This document shows positions 9,270 to 18,844 of a DNA stretch of 64,000 bases, piece by piece. The DNA lies in assembly GCF_900156625.1 (NCBI RefSeq), contig NZ_FTOB01000002.1, positions 304,275-368,274 of the forward strand, read 5' to 3'. Below the pieces are notes generated by a model, which saw only the letters and a list, made by a program, of their open reading frames with translations, was not told the DNA's origin and did not search any database. Both the position numbers and the translations under genes were made by a program. The DNA comes from Zobellia uliginosa. Lineage in GTDB: Bacteria > Bacteroidota > Bacteroidia > Flavobacteriales > Flavobacteriaceae. Positions within the stretch are counted from its first letter, which is position 1. The number at the start of each line of letters is the position of its first letter.

Positions 9270-9386
9270 ATGAAAAGTAAAAATCACTTTCCTTCTAACC
9301 ATGCACCACCCAATCTATTGGGTGTTCCTCTGCGTGTATTCAAAAAAAATCACAACGGACATAATGTTGATTCCATTTTTGAATAG
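9270..9386 (+). CDS. Candidate 38-aa small ORF in the susC leader
   Basis: An ATG at 9270 opens a 38-codon frame that ends with TAG at 9384-9386. The peptide is basic and hydrophilic, rich in Asn and His (SNHAPPNLLGVPLRVF, then KKNHNGHNVDSIFE). It has no hydrophobic segment and no family I know. It lies 233 bp upstream of susC and spans the palindrome at 9307-9324. It could be a leader peptide, a small regulator, or a chance frame. Evidence is only the clean start and stop and the lack of any other gene in a long leader. Confidence 0.3.
   Translation: MKSKNHFPSNHAPPNLLGVPLRVFKKNHNGHNVDSIFE
9307..9324. repeat. 18-bp palindrome, arms of 8 bp
   Basis: CACCCAAT-CT-ATTGGGTG is a perfect inverted repeat with a 2-bp centre. 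It could be an operator for a dimeric regulator or a small mRNA hairpin. It lies inside the candidate small ORF. Confidence 0.55.
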
Positions 9387-9619
9387 GTGTTCAATACCGT
9401 GAATCTTACACCTCGATAGAAAATTAAAAATTTGGTTAGGTCGAGCCCGTCCGTAAAATAGAATAATAGCTCAACATATGAATCTATAGACGGGGTATTG
9501 GTCACTAGTTTTTTATCAAGGAGACCGTTTAAGTCAGGTTTGCTTACATGACTTTAGGGCTAAGATTCCCTCTTATTTTTTATTTCACTATGTCCATTTA
9601 AAATTTAACAAGAAACTAT

Positions 9620-12600
9620 ATGAATTTCAAACACATTTTTCATTTCGAATCCCACATTTTTCGCATGGGGTTGTTCTTGGTCTTTTGTATAAGTACAGTG
9701 GCCGCGCAATCTCAAACAGTAAGTGGAACGGTATCGGCCGATGATGCGCCCTTACCTGGAGTTAGTGTCGTGGTCAAAGGGACCAACAATGGGGTTGTAA
9801 CCGATTTTGATGGTCTTTATTCCATAAAGGCGGAATCTAGTGACGTCTTGGTCTTTAGTTATATCGGTTTTAAGACCAAAGAGGTAGCTATAAAAGGGAA
9901 TAAAACCCTAAACGTTATTTTACAGGAAGACGTATCTGAACTTGATGAAGTGGTGGTAGTAGGGTACGGTGCCCAAAAGAAAAAGGAATTGACCGGTGCG
10001 GTAGCGCAAGTGAAGTCGGAAGAGTTAATGAAAACTTCAACTTCCGATATAGGTGCCGCATTACAAGGTCAGATAGCCGGGGTAAACGTAACGGCAAGTT
10101 CAGGATCTCCGGGAGCGGAGGCTAACGTTCAGATTAGGGGGCTTACCTCGATCAATGGAGCTAACCGACCGCTTTATGTGGTAGATGGAATTCCTTTTGA
10201 AGGTGATCCTAGGTTGAGTATTAACGAAATAGAGACCATCGATGTTCTGAAAGATGCCGCATCTGCAGCGATTTACGGAACTCGTGGCGCCGCTGGGGTT
10301 ATCTTGATCACCACCAAGAAGGGTAAGGAAGGTCAAATGAAAATTGCCGTAGACAGTTATTACGGTCTACAGAATATTACTTCTGGAACCCCACTATTGA
10401 ACGTAGAGGATAAACTGTATGCCACTTTTGTTCAATCTGCCGCCTTGAGCGATAGAAGGTATGGTAACACATGGACGACCATAGAGCAGAGTCCGCATTT
10501 CCTTACCAATAACACTAATTTGATGGATGTGGTAGAGAACGATATGGCACCGATCCAGAACCATAGCCTTAGACTTTCAGGGGGTAAAGACGGACTCACC
10601 TATAACGTAACGGGAAACTATTTCGACCAAGAAGGGGTAGTAATTAAATCTGGATATGAAAGATTCAATGTAAGGGCCAATACCCAATTTAAAAAAGGTA
10701 GATGGGATATTTCTACGGCTATCTCATTTAGGGTAGAAGATAGGGAGTATGAGCCATGGGGCCTTTTGAGAAATGCCATTGGGTACAATGCGTATCAGCC
10801 TATTCTCGATCCGAGCACCAGCGTATTGGAAAATGCCGGTGATGGATCAGGTGCTAACAATCTCTCTTATCTCGGCTACCAGTTCTTGCAAGAAGACAAT
10901 CAAGAAAACCAGTATTTTGATGGTAATTTAAGTGCCACCTATAATATTACCGATAATCTTAAATTTACAACAAGGGTGGCGTCGAGTTATGATAATGGTA
11001 CAAGAATAACCATCAATCCTAAATTTATTGCTTACCGAGACGATGGTTCAGAAGTTTCTACCCAGCGTTCAAAAGTCAGAAACTTGAGTTTGTTGGCGAA
11101 GAAGTCTACTTTGGAGAGTATTATAAACTACAATAAAAGTTTTGGAGATCATAACATAAACTTTACGGGTGTTTATTCTTCCGAAAAATATACCTATTCC
11201 CAATTTTTTGCGGAAAAGAGCGATCTGGCTTCCAACGATATTACGGTGTTAAATGGAGCTACGTCCGACCCCAATGTGGGATCTGGTACTAATCCATGGA
11301 CGCAGAATAGGGAAAGTACATTGATCGGTATGTTGGCACGACTTCAGTACAACTACAAGGGAAAATACCTTTTGAACGCATTTGTAAGAAGGGACGGGTC
11401 TTCTAAATTCAAAGAAGAACCTTGGGGAGTTTTTCCTTCTGTATCCGCAGGATGGAACGTGTCGGATGAAGGGTTTTGGGATCCCATCAAAAATACGGTT
11501 TCCTCGTTTAAATTAAGAGGAAGTAGGGGAACCGCAGGTAACCAAGGTATCACCGATTATACCTATACGCCAACCATTACTCTAGATAATGATTATGTCT
11601 TTGGGGCCGATAAAAATGAGAACCTGGTTCTGGGAGCTATCCAAACGGGCTTTGCAAATCCTTTGGTAAGTTGGGAAACTTCGGTTTCATTGAACGGAGG
11701 TTTTGATTTGGGCTTTTTTGATAACAAGTTGACCTTTTCGGGAGATTTCTATGAAACTAAAAAGGAAGATATGTTGTTTCCCGTATTGTTACCGCCAACT
11801 GCAGGGGGTGGAACAAATGCCGAGGTGACCTTGAATGTTGGGGATATGACCAATAAGGGTGTGGAGTTTGCCATGAACTATCGCCACTCCGGTAAATTTT
11901 CGTGGAATGCAGGACTTACCTATACCAAGAATGACAACGTCATCACCAAAATGAGCGGTAGTAACAAAATCATTTATTTTGATGATAGTAGTATCTCCGG
12001 ACATGATAACGATCAAGATTTAATCTCTGCCTTGGCAGAAGGATATGAAGGAGGGGCCTTCTTTTTGGTAGAGACCGATGGGACCATTAAAAATGAAGAA
12101 GAACTAGCGGAATATCAGAAAATCGTCCCCGATGCCAAATTGGGGGATTTAAAATATGTTGATTTTGATAATAATGGAACCATTGATATCAATGATCGAC
12201 AGTATATGGGAAGCGGTACTCCTGAATTTGAAATGGGCTTTAATTTTTCCGCCTATTACAAATCACTTGATTTCTCCATGCAATGGTACGGATCCTTTGG
12301 GGCCGAAATTATAAATGGAAATAAAGCCTTGGCGTACAAGCTCGGGAACCATCAAGATATGGTATACCAATGGACACCTCAGAACAACACTTCCAATATT
12401 CCTGTTAACAGAAATGCCACCCATAACAATTACAGGGGACAGACGGACTATTGGTTGGATGATGGCACCTTTGTAAGGCTACGCAATATTTCCTTGGGTT
12501 ACACTATTCCTAGGGATTACACGGAAAAATTGGGGATTACAAAGTTCAGGATTTATGTAGCCGCCCAGAATCCACTTACGTTTACCAAATATGACGGATA

Positions 12601-12703
12601 CGATCCAGAGGTCGGTAATAACGGTCTTAGTACGAGAGGTATTGACAAGGGTACCTACCCCGTAAGCTCTCAAATACGAACCGGACTTCAAATCGAATTT
12701 TAA
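9620..12703 (+). CDS. SusC-like TonB-dependent glycan transporter (pair 1)
   Basis: A 1027-residue outer-membrane transporter that imports oligosaccharides using TonB energy. The signal peptide ends near STVAAQSQ. It is followed by the carboxypeptidase-D-like regulatory domain (VSGTVSADDAPLPGVSVVVK, about 33-110) and the TonB-box/plug start LDEVVVVGYGAQKKKELTGA. The plug continues with YVVDGIPFEG and AAIYGTRGAAGVILITTKKG. The 22-strand barrel runs to the C-terminal aromatic end TGLQIEF. The length is typical. It is followed by the SusD partner after 56 bp (to the preferred start), forming the transport core of the first carbohydrate block. Preceded by the long leader with TTGTCAAG repeats. 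The family is certain; an agar/porphyran-type cargo is inferred from neighbouring enzymes. Confidence 0.95.
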   Translation: MNFKHIFHFESHIFRMGLFLVFCISTVAAQSQTVSGTVSADDAPLPGVSVVVKGTNNGVVTDFDGLYSIKAESSDVLVFSYIGFKTKEVAIKGNKTLNVILQEDVSELDEVVVVGYGAQKKKELTGAVAQVKSEELMKTSTSDIGAALQGQIAGVNVTASSGSPGAEANVQIRGLTSINGANRPLYVVDGIPFEGDPRLSINEIETIDVLKDAASAAIYGTRGAAGVILITTKKGKEGQMKIAVDSYYGLQNITSGTPLLNVEDKLYATFVQSAALSDRRYGNTWTTIEQSPHFLTNNTNLMDVVENDMAPIQNHSLRLSGGKDGLTYNVTGNYFDQEGVVIKSGYERFNVRANTQFKKGRWDISTAISFRVEDREYEPWGLLRNAIGYNAYQPILDPSTSVLENAGDGSGANNLSYLGYQFLQEDNQENQYFDGNLSATYNITDNLKFTTRVASSYDNGTRITINPKFIAYRDDGSEVSTQRSKVRNLSLLAKKSTLESIINYNKSFGDHNINFTGVYSSEKYTYSQFFAEKSDLASNDITVLNGATSDPNVGSGTNPWTQNRESTLIGMLARLQYNYKGKYLLNAFVRRDGSSKFKEEPWGVFPSVSAGWNVSDEGFWDPIKNTVSSFKLRGSRGTAGNQGITDYTYTPTITLDNDYVFGADKNENLVLGAIQTGFANPLVSWETSVSLNGGFDLGFFDNKLTFSGDFYETKKEDMLFPVLLPPTAGGGTNAEVTLNVGDMTNKGVEFAMNYRHSGKFSWNAGLTYTKNDNVITKMSGSNKIIYFDDSSISGHDNDQDLISALAEGYEGGAFFLVETDGTIKNEEELAEYQKIVPDAKLGDLKYVDFDNNGTIDINDRQYMGSGTPEFEMGFNFSAYYKSLDFSMQWYGSFGAEIINGNKALAYKLGNHQDMVYQWTPQNNTSNIPVNRNATHNNYRGQTDYWLDDGTFVRLRNISLGYTIPRDYTEKLGITKFRIYVAAQNPLTFTKYDGYDPEVGNNGLSTRGIDKGTYPVSSQIRTGLQIEF

Positions 12704-12759
12704 TACAATTTGATATGAAGATGAATAATTCCGATAAAAAAAATGACAAAATAAGAGTT

Positions 12760-14526
12760 ATGAAAACAACGATAACAAAACGGTTATTTGCCATAATAGT
12801 ACCTATACTGGCATTTGTAGGCTGTTCTGACGATTTTCTTGAACAGACCAATCCCAATCAAATTTCTACGGAAACTTTTTGGAAAGACAATAAAGACCTT
12901 GAGCAAGGTCTAATTGGAACATATAAGGGTTTTGCAAATGCGAATAATATAAATTTGGTAGGTGAGCTTGCCAGAACCGATTTGGCTTGGGCAAGTGGGT
13001 ATCAGCGCCCCAACAATACAAATGAGTATTATCTACAGATATTTAACGATGCTTCTTCCGTACCCAATAATAAGTGGAGTGCAAACTATACCACTATATT
13101 CAGGGCCAACCAGGTTATTGAGGCGGCTGCAAAAATAAGCGAAACCTACACCACCGAAAAGGAGAAAGAAGAAGGGCTTATAATTCTTGCACAAGCTCGG
13201 TTTATAAGAGGATACATTTACTTTAATCTTTATAACACATTTAATAAAGGGGCGGTACCTATTTTTGATTTCGTACCGGTCAAAGAAAGTGAGTTTTATC
13301 AGCCCATTTCATCGGCCGAGGAAGTAAAGAAATTCTACATGGAAGATTTGAAGTTCGCTTCCGAAAACCTTCCTGTTAGTTGGGAAGATAAGGAAAAAGG
13401 ACGTGTAACCGCAGGTGCCGCCGTGGCCGTTATGGGGCAATCGTATCTCTATGAAGGCGATTACGAAACCGCATCGACTTATTTTAAGAGTGTAATCGAT
13501 GATTATGGGTATTCATTAACGCCCAATATTGGTAGCAATTTTACCACTATGGACGAGTTCAACGAAGAATCTATACTTGAAGTCGGTTATTCCCTGGATT
13601 TTAAGAACGAATTAGGCCCTTATGATGGAAGGGATGTTGCCAATCCGTCTTATGTTAGACAGTTTACAGGGGGTGATGGTAAATGGTTTGGGGCTGTGCT
13701 GGCCAACTGGTTGATATTGAAATATAGAAATGAGCCCTTAGATTTTTCAGACCCAAGAAACAAGATAATAGATGAGGAAGGTAATGAACGTTATCGAAAA
13801 TTTAGTTTAAGAACATCGTGGTCGGTTGCTTTGGTAGACGATGAGGATATGGGGTATTATTTAAGGGAAAAAACAGGGCAAGCTTCGAATTTTAACGTTA
13901 AAATGACTGCGTTTTGGAGAAAACACACGAATTGGGATATCACCCGGTCAGAAGAAGAATTATCGCCAGGAAAGGTCAGATCTGGTGTTAACGAACGTTT
14001 GATCCGTTTGGCCGAGATTTATCTTCAGTACGCCGAGTGTCAAATCAAATTAGGTAACATAGATGAGGCCTTGGTCTATATCAATAGGGTAAGGAGAAGG
14101 TCTGGTGTTCAGCTATTGGGGCTCAACGGTACAGGCGAGTTTCCTGCCAACGACCACGATAATAAAAGCTATGATGCCCAAAGCTTGATGGAACATCTTA
14201 TGTATACCGAATTGCCTTTGGAACTCTCTGCGGAAGGTGACGGAAACAGAAACATCGACTTGAGAAGATGGGGCGTTAAGGCGGATCGTTTTAAAGAATT
14301 GGCCCAAAGACGTTATTCGGCAGATCACTACAAATTGCTGGATGAAGATGGTAAAGAGGTTACCCGATGGGGTTCAATTGTTAAGGAACTACCTGTTGGT
14401 GATCCAGACATAGACGAAAATTGGAACGAATTTCAAGAAGCCGCCAACAACTATAACGATGATCTTCATGCCTATTGGCCATTGCCAAATTCTGAAATTA
14501 TATCCAACCCTCAATTAAATGACTAA
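12760..14526 (+). CDS. SusD-like surface glycan-binding lipoprotein (pair 1)
   Basis: A roughly 588-residue partner that forms the lid over SusC and captures glycan at the cell surface. I prefer the ATG at 12760 over the in-frame ATG at 12715, because it places a proper lipoprotein signal at the N-terminus (LFAIIVPILAFVGC, lipobox Cys about residue 20) followed by the acidic DDFLEQ export-type motif. TPR-like helices follow, with the family segments ARFIRGYIYFNLYNTF, RLIRLAEIYLQYAECQIKLG and INRVRRRSG. The C-terminus is the variant YWPLPNSEIISNPQL rather than the commoner PIP form. It lies directly after susC and before the glycan-binding protein. Family certain. Confidence 0.94.
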   Translation: MKTTITKRLFAIIVPILAFVGCSDDFLEQTNPNQISTETFWKDNKDLEQGLIGTYKGFANANNINLVGELARTDLAWASGYQRPNNTNEYYLQIFNDASSVPNNKWSANYTTIFRANQVIEAAAKISETYTTEKEKEEGLIILAQARFIRGYIYFNLYNTFNKGAVPIFDFVPVKESEFYQPISSAEEVKKFYMEDLKFASENLPVSWEDKEKGRVTAGAAVAVMGQSYLYEGDYETASTYFKSVIDDYGYSLTPNIGSNFTTMDEFNEESILEVGYSLDFKNELGPYDGRDVANPSYVRQFTGGDGKWFGAVLANWLILKYRNEPLDFSDPRNKIIDEEGNERYRKFSLRTSWSVALVDDEDMGYYLREKTGQASNFNVKMTAFWRKHTNWDITRSEEELSPGKVRSGVNERLIRLAEIYLQYAECQIKLGNIDEALVYINRVRRRSGVQLLGLNGTGEFPANDHDNKSYDAQSLMEHLMYTELPLELSAEGDGNRNIDLRRWGVKADRFKELAQRRYSADHYKLLDEDGKEVTRWGSIVKELPVGDPDIDENWNEFQEAANNYNDDLHAYWPLPNSEIISNPQLND

Positions 14527-14593
14527 TGTTCTAGAAGATATTAGGGTTAGATTATTGAAAATGCCTAAAAACAAGCAATTAAAATATCATAAA

Positions 14594-16204
14594 ATGAAAT
14601 ACGCAATAAGAATATTAGCGGTCTTGGCCATCCTGTTCGTGGGCTGCGACGATAATGAATACGAGGCGCCCTTCCCCTTTTCAGATATAGGGTTTTATAC
14701 GAGTAAGGGTACAGCCAATGATCTTCAGGTCAATATAGATGAATACTTGTCGTTTACCGATCTCTCACAAGGTGCCGTAAACCACAAATGGACCATAGAA
14801 ACATCGGATGCCTTTTTAGAGGGGCCAATCGATAGAAATGACACAATTTTGGAGAAATTCATTATTGAGCCTAGAACGACAACCTCGTACGAAAAGACGG
14901 TACATGTACTTTTTCAAACCTCGGGTATGAAAAAGGTAAGGCTGCACAATACCTTTAATGAAATGGTTGTCTTTAAAGGGAATCGTGGAGATGTAGATTA
15001 TGAAATGCCCGCGAAAAAAGAAGGGGACGTGTTTGTTATAGATACTACCTTTTTAGTGAAGGTTTATCCGAGATTGGTTCCTAAGATTAAAGTTAGAAAT
15101 GACGATGTCGTAGTAAACCACCAAGCTACCGATACGGTATATATAGAGGCCGGTAGTAGCTTAGAGTTTACCGACTTGACCACCATAGGTGAGCCTACTG
15201 GCCGAACATGGTCTGTACGTAAAGCTTTTAAGCCAGGAGATGAAGTGGCGGAAAATCCGGTTTTGAACAGTAGTGGTGATTCTATCGCAAATATAACCTT
15301 TAATTCCTTGGGAAGCTTTAGGGTAAGTATGAACTCGTCACGATCGGGACAAAATTTACCAGGTGCTTTTGCAAGTTACCAAATGACCGCACCTATAAAG
15401 GTTATACCCTCGTCTAAACCTTTTGAACTGACCGGAGTGATTCGGGAATTGGAAGATGAAACTATACAAGTACCCTATAATGGAGAATTCACACCTTTTG
15501 GTGGTCAAGAAGAGTTTTTTACGGTAAAGGTGAACGGAGAGGCTTTTGAGGTTGCCTCGGTTACCGTTAACGAAGATGATGCCACAAAAATGGATATTAA
15601 ATTGGCGGCACCTATTTACCGACCTGATGTAATTACCGTTTCTTATTCCGGAGGTACCATAGAGTCTACCGATACACGAGAGGCCTTGCCATTTACTGAT
15701 GAACCTGTTATCATGAGTACCGTGAACCTTGTGCCCGAGGCAATAGCAGGTTTGGAGACCGGTGCGGATAGCTGGGGTACATTTTGGAGTAATAAGGGAA
15801 CTGTAGAGTATTCAACTGAGCAAGCTTCAACCGGTAATTATAGCCTGAAACTCCAAATTGAACCGGGTCAAGATAATGCAGAGGCTAGTGCTATGTTTGA
15901 AAACCCAATCATTTTTGAAGAAGGTAAAACGTATATAGTTTCTTATGATATGTACGTGGAACCAGGTGTGGTAGGTGCAGCTGATGCGGAGATAGGCTTA
16001 TTCCTACTTCAGAACTGGAATTTCCAAGTACGCACGCTGTTTGAGCATCCTGAAGGCGTTTGGGTAACAATCACAAATGAATATGTCAATACTTCGTCTT
16101 TATCACAATTCTATCTTAGAATTCTTACTAATGCTGACAAAACTACGGCTGCAACCGTGTATTACGATAACTTCTCTATCATTGAAAAAGAAGAGAGGCC
16201 ATAA
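14594..16204 (+). CDS. Multi-domain surface glycan-binding lipoprotein (SusE-position)
   Basis: About 536 residues from the ATG at 14594, chosen because it begins a lipoprotein signal (IRILAVLAILFVGC) just before acidic residues. An earlier in-frame ATG at 14519 overlaps susD and would add a non-signal leader. Two PKD/Ig-like modules follow (about 30-150 and 170-295 by pattern: SLEFTDL, RVSMNSS), then an Ig-like module with VTVSYSGGTI (about 300-380). A C-terminal beta-sandwich resembles CBM4/9 modules (WGTFWSNKGTVEYSTEQ, ASTGNYSLKLQIEPG, YVSYDMYVEPG-like pattern). No catalytic motif is visible. Position after susD and before GH16 suggests it binds the target polysaccharide at the surface. 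Modular assignment is moderate; role by context. Confidence 0.75.
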   Translation: MKYAIRILAVLAILFVGCDDNEYEAPFPFSDIGFYTSKGTANDLQVNIDEYLSFTDLSQGAVNHKWTIETSDAFLEGPIDRNDTILEKFIIEPRTTTSYEKTVHVLFQTSGMKKVRLHNTFNEMVVFKGNRGDVDYEMPAKKEGDVFVIDTTFLVKVYPRLVPKIKVRNDDVVVNHQATDTVYIEAGSSLEFTDLTTIGEPTGRTWSVRKAFKPGDEVAENPVLNSSGDSIANITFNSLGSFRVSMNSSRSGQNLPGAFASYQMTAPIKVIPSSKPFELTGVIRELEDETIQVPYNGEFTPFGGQEEFFTVKVNGEAFEVASVTVNEDDATKMDIKLAAPIYRPDVITVSYSGGTIESTDTREALPFTDEPVIMSTVNLVPEAIAGLETGADSWGTFWSNKGTVEYSTEQASTGNYSLKLQIEPGQDNAEASAMFENPIIFEEGKTYIVSYDMYVEPGVVGAADAEIGLFLLQNWNFQVRTLFEHPEGVWVTITNEYVNTSSLSQFYLRILTNADKTTAATVYYDNFSIIEKEERP

Positions 16205-16229
16205 CAATTGTTGAGTTGTTTGAGTTAGA

Positions 16230-16256
16230 GGGAGAGTTGAAAGATTCTCCCTTTTT
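16230..16256 (+). terminator. Terminator or attenuator between the glycan-binding protein and GH16
   Basis: GGGAGA pairs with TCTCCC across a 10-nt loop and is followed by a T run. It lies in the 72-bp gap before GH16, so it may reduce read-through into GH16 rather than fully separate it. Confidence 0.6.
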
Positions 16257-16276
16257 ATTCCTTTTTAAAACTACGT

Positions 16277-17338
16277 ATGAACATGTATTTAATCCATCTG
16301 AGGTTGGTCTTTTGTTGTGCCCTTTTGTTGGGGTGTGGCGATAATTCAAAATTTGATAGTACAACGGATTTACCGGTTGAACAAGAACAGGAAACAGAAC
16401 AAGAGGGAGAACCCGAAGAAAGCTCGGAGCAAGACCTTGATAAGGAGGTTGACTGGAAGGATATTCCCGTACCCGCCGATGCAGGACCGGATATGAAGTG
16501 GGAGTTTCAAGAGATTTCCGATAATTTTGAATATGAGGCACCTGCCGATAATAAAGGGAGTGAATTTCTCGAAAAGTGGGACGATTTTTATCACAATGCC
16601 TGGGCAGGCCCAGGGCTGACTGAATGGAAACGTGACAGGTCTTATGTAGCCGATGGCGAGCTAAAAATGTGGGCGACAAGAAAACCGGATTCCGATAAAA
16701 TGAACATGGGGTGCGTTACGTCTAAGACCCGAGTGGTCTATCCTGTATATATCGAGGCAAGGGCAAAGGTCATGAACTCTACCTTGGCCTCCGATGTTTG
16801 GCTATTGAGTCCTGATGACACCCAAGAGATAGATATTCTAGAGGCATATGGGGCCGATTATTCCGAAAGTGCCGGAAAGGATCATTCGTATTTTTCTAAA
16901 AAGATACATATAAGCCATCACGTCTTTGTTCGAGACCCATTTCAAGATTATCAACCAAAGGATGCCGGTTCTTGGTTCGAAGACGGCACCGTCTGGAACA
17001 AAGAGTTCCATAGGTTTGGTGTGTATTGGAGGGATCCATGGCATCTAGAATATTACATAGACGGTGTTTTGGTGAGGACCGTTTCAGGAAAGGACATTAT
17101 CGACCCCAAACACTTTACGAATACAACGGATTCCGGTAATACGGAAATCGATACCCGCACCGGTCTCAATAAGGAAATGGATATCATTATCAATATAGAA
17201 GACCAAACTTGGCGGTCTTCACCGGCCTCGGGTTTACAATCCAGTACCTATACGCCTACGGACAATGAACTGGGCAATATAGAAAACAATACGTTTAGGG
17301 TCGATTGGATCAGGATCTATAAACCTGTAGAGAAATAA
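16277..17338 (+). CDS. GH16 beta-agarase-like lipoprotein
   Basis: A 353-residue endo-glycanase of the GH16 beta-jelly-roll fold that would cleave beta-1,4 bonds of agar-type galactan at the cell surface. The lipoprotein signal ends at LLLGC (Cys about 20) and is followed by a strikingly Glu/Gln-rich linker (about 30-65). The catalytic domain begins at WKDIPVPADAGPDMKWEF. The catalytic motif QEIDILEAYG gives nucleophile Glu184, assisting Asp186 and acid/base Glu189. Further agarase-like signatures are GPGLTEWKRDRSYVADG, HHVFVRDPFQDY and a VDWIRIYKPV end. These fit beta-agarases better than porphyranases in my reading, but subfamily needs a search. It follows the SusC/D block and is closed by a terminator at 17406. 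Confidence 0.88.
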   Translation: MNMYLIHLRLVFCCALLLGCGDNSKFDSTTDLPVEQEQETEQEGEPEESSEQDLDKEVDWKDIPVPADAGPDMKWEFQEISDNFEYEAPADNKGSEFLEKWDDFYHNAWAGPGLTEWKRDRSYVADGELKMWATRKPDSDKMNMGCVTSKTRVVYPVYIEARAKVMNSTLASDVWLLSPDDTQEIDILEAYGADYSESAGKDHSYFSKKIHISHHVFVRDPFQDYQPKDAGSWFEDGTVWNKEFHRFGVYWRDPWHLEYYIDGVLVRTVSGKDIIDPKHFTNTTDSGNTEIDTRTGLNKEMDIIINIEDQTWRSSPASGLQSSTYTPTDNELGNIENNTFRVDWIRIYKPVEK

Positions 17339-17405
17339 GAAAATCCTTCTTTTGCTTTGGTAGCGCCCGTGAGCTTATGATTCGGCGCTGTCTAAATAGT
17401 TTTAT

Positions 17406-17460
17406 AAAACCATAGGTAGTTCCCCCTTTTGTTCAAACTACTTGCCTATGGTTTTTTTTA
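17406..17460 (+). terminator. Terminator after GH16
   Basis: AAACCATAGG pairs with CCTATGGTTT, with an inner GTAGTT/AACTAC pairing, and ends in a long T run. It closes the first carbohydrate block before the chaperone pair. Confidence 0.85.
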
Positions 17461-17607
17461 TGTTTTATTCCAGAAAGATGACCGTGGTCATATGATGTTA
17501 TTTATCTTTTTCTTTCCGTAAAAACATTGCCCAAAAGGCTTGACCTAGCGCTGATTTTTGGTTAATTTCATGCTGAATTTCACGTCTTCGCTTAAATAAA
17601 CATCAAG

Positions 17608-18513
17608 ATGGAGTATATCGATTATTACAAGGTTTTGGGCGTACCCAGGAATGCTACTGAAAAGGAAATTAAAAAAGCATACAGAAAACTGGCAAGAAAG
17701 TACCATCCTGATGTAAATCCCAATGATGCGGCTGCCGAGAAAAAATTCAAGGAGGCCAACGAGGCGAATGAGGTTTTGGGCGATCCTGAAAAGCGAAAGA
17801 AATATGACCAGTACGGAAAAGACTGGATGCATGCCGAAGAATTTGAGAAAGCCAAGGCCCAACAACGGGGCTCTAGGGCAAGTTCAGGACAGCGCCAAGA
17901 TTTTGGTGGGGGCGATTTTTCCGATTTCTTCGAGTCTATGTTTGGTGGGGGTGGATTTTCCCAAGGAGGCTTTTCCTCTCGGGGCGGACAACAGGTACGG
18001 TACAGAGGGCAAGACCTGAACGCCGAACTCCGCTTAAATTTACATGATGCCTATAAAACCCAAAAGCAGACCCTGACCGTAAATGGAAAGAATATAAGAA
18101 TCACCATTCCCGCCGGAATCGAAAATGGCCAGACTATTAAAATTACAGGGCATGGTGGGCCAGGTCGTAATGGTGGGCCCAAAGGAGATCTTTATCTCAC
18201 CTTTATCATCGATAACAATACCCCGTTCAAAAGAGACGGGAACCATTTGTACAAGAACGTTGACCTAGACCTGTATACCGCCATCTTAGGGGGTGAAATT
18301 ACGGTCGATACTTTCGATGGAAAGGCAAAACTCAAGGTCAAACCTGAAACCCAAAGTGGTACTACGGTAAAATTAAAGGGTAAAGGTTTTCCTATCTATA
18401 AAAAGGAAGGTCAGTTCGGAGATTTGTTCATTACGTACAATGTGAAGACCCCTACCGGTCTTTCCGATCAAGAAAAGGAACTGTTCAAAAAATTGGCATC
18501 CCTTAAAAACTAA
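17608..18513 (+). CDS. cbpA: DnaJ-type co-chaperone of the CbpA class
   Basis: A 301-residue J-protein that stimulates DnaK ATPase. The J domain (5-70) carries the HPD motif in [11 protein letters not shown] Gly/Phe-rich stretch (about 100-135, [17 protein letters not shown]) and two C-terminal substrate-binding domains follow, with [20 protein letters not shown]-like sequence ([19 protein letters not shown]). No CxxCxGxG zinc repeats are present, which separates it from true DnaJ. Cytoplasmic. The CbpM gene follows 4 bp later and supports the CbpA call. It is out of place functionally between GH16 and the sugar-sensing regulator; it may be an older chromosomal landmark around which the carbohydrate genes were assembled. 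Confidence 0.92.
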   Translation: MEYIDYYKVLGVPRNATEKEIKKAYRKLARKYHPDVNPNDAAAEKKFKEANEANEVLGDPEKRKKYDQYGKDWMHAEEFEKAKAQQRGSRASSGQRQDFGGGDFSDFFESMFGGGGFSQGGFSSRGGQQVRYRGQDLNAELRLNLHDAYKTQKQTLTVNGKNIRITIPAGIENGQTIKITGHGGPGRNGGPKGDLYLTFIIDNNTPFKRDGNHLYKNVDLDLYTAILGGEITVDTFDGKAKLKVKPETQSGTTVKLKGKGFPIYKKEGQFGDLFITYNVKTPTGLSDQEKELFKKLASLKN

Positions 18514-18517
18514 GATT

Positions 18518-18808
18518 ATGCAGCAAGAAGAATATGTATCGGTTACCGAATTCTGTAACGGCCATAGTATTTCTACAACGGTCATTAGTCAGTTGAACGA
18601 GTTTGGACTTGTAAGGGTCATACAGCGTAGTGATAGCTTGTACATTCCTATGGAAGAGCTTCCCAAGGCCGAAAAAATACTGAGGTTGCACACTGATTTG
18701 AATATTAACCTTGAAGGGGTAGAGGTCATTACGCGGCTGCTTGAACGTATCGAACGAACCGAAGAAGAGCTCATAAGGCTTAAGAATAAATTGAGCTTCT
18801 ACGAGTAA
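18518..18808 (+). CDS. cbpM: CbpM-like chaperone modulator
   Basis: A 96-residue MerR-like helical protein. The N-terminus (EYVSVTEFCNGHSISTTVIS) resembles a winged-helix dimerisation motif and the C-terminus is a coiled coil (LLERIERTEEELIRLKNKL). CbpM proteins bind the J domain of CbpA and inhibit it. Position 4 bp behind cbpA is the classical arrangement. The 3' end converges with the hybrid regulator gene 36 bp away. No sign of truncation. Confidence 0.85.
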   Translation: MQQEEYVSVTEFCNGHSISTTVISQLNEFGLVRVIQRSDSLYIPMEELPKAEKILRLHTDLNINLEGVEVITRLLERIERTEEELIRLKNKLSFYE

Positions 18809-18844
18809 GGCCGTCTTTGTGTACTACGTGGTAAAAGCTTTCGA

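Larger units (their letters stand above)
8767..9619 (+). promoter_or_regulatory. Long leader/promoter region of the first susC
   Basis: About 850 bp without a large gene, unusually long for this window. It contains three copies of TTGTCAAG (9036-9140), a 38-codon open frame (9270-9386) spanning an 18-bp palindrome (9307-9324), and otherwise A/T-rich sequence up to the susC start. I could not place a convincing Bacteroidota -7/-33 promoter pair. Confidence 0.55.
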
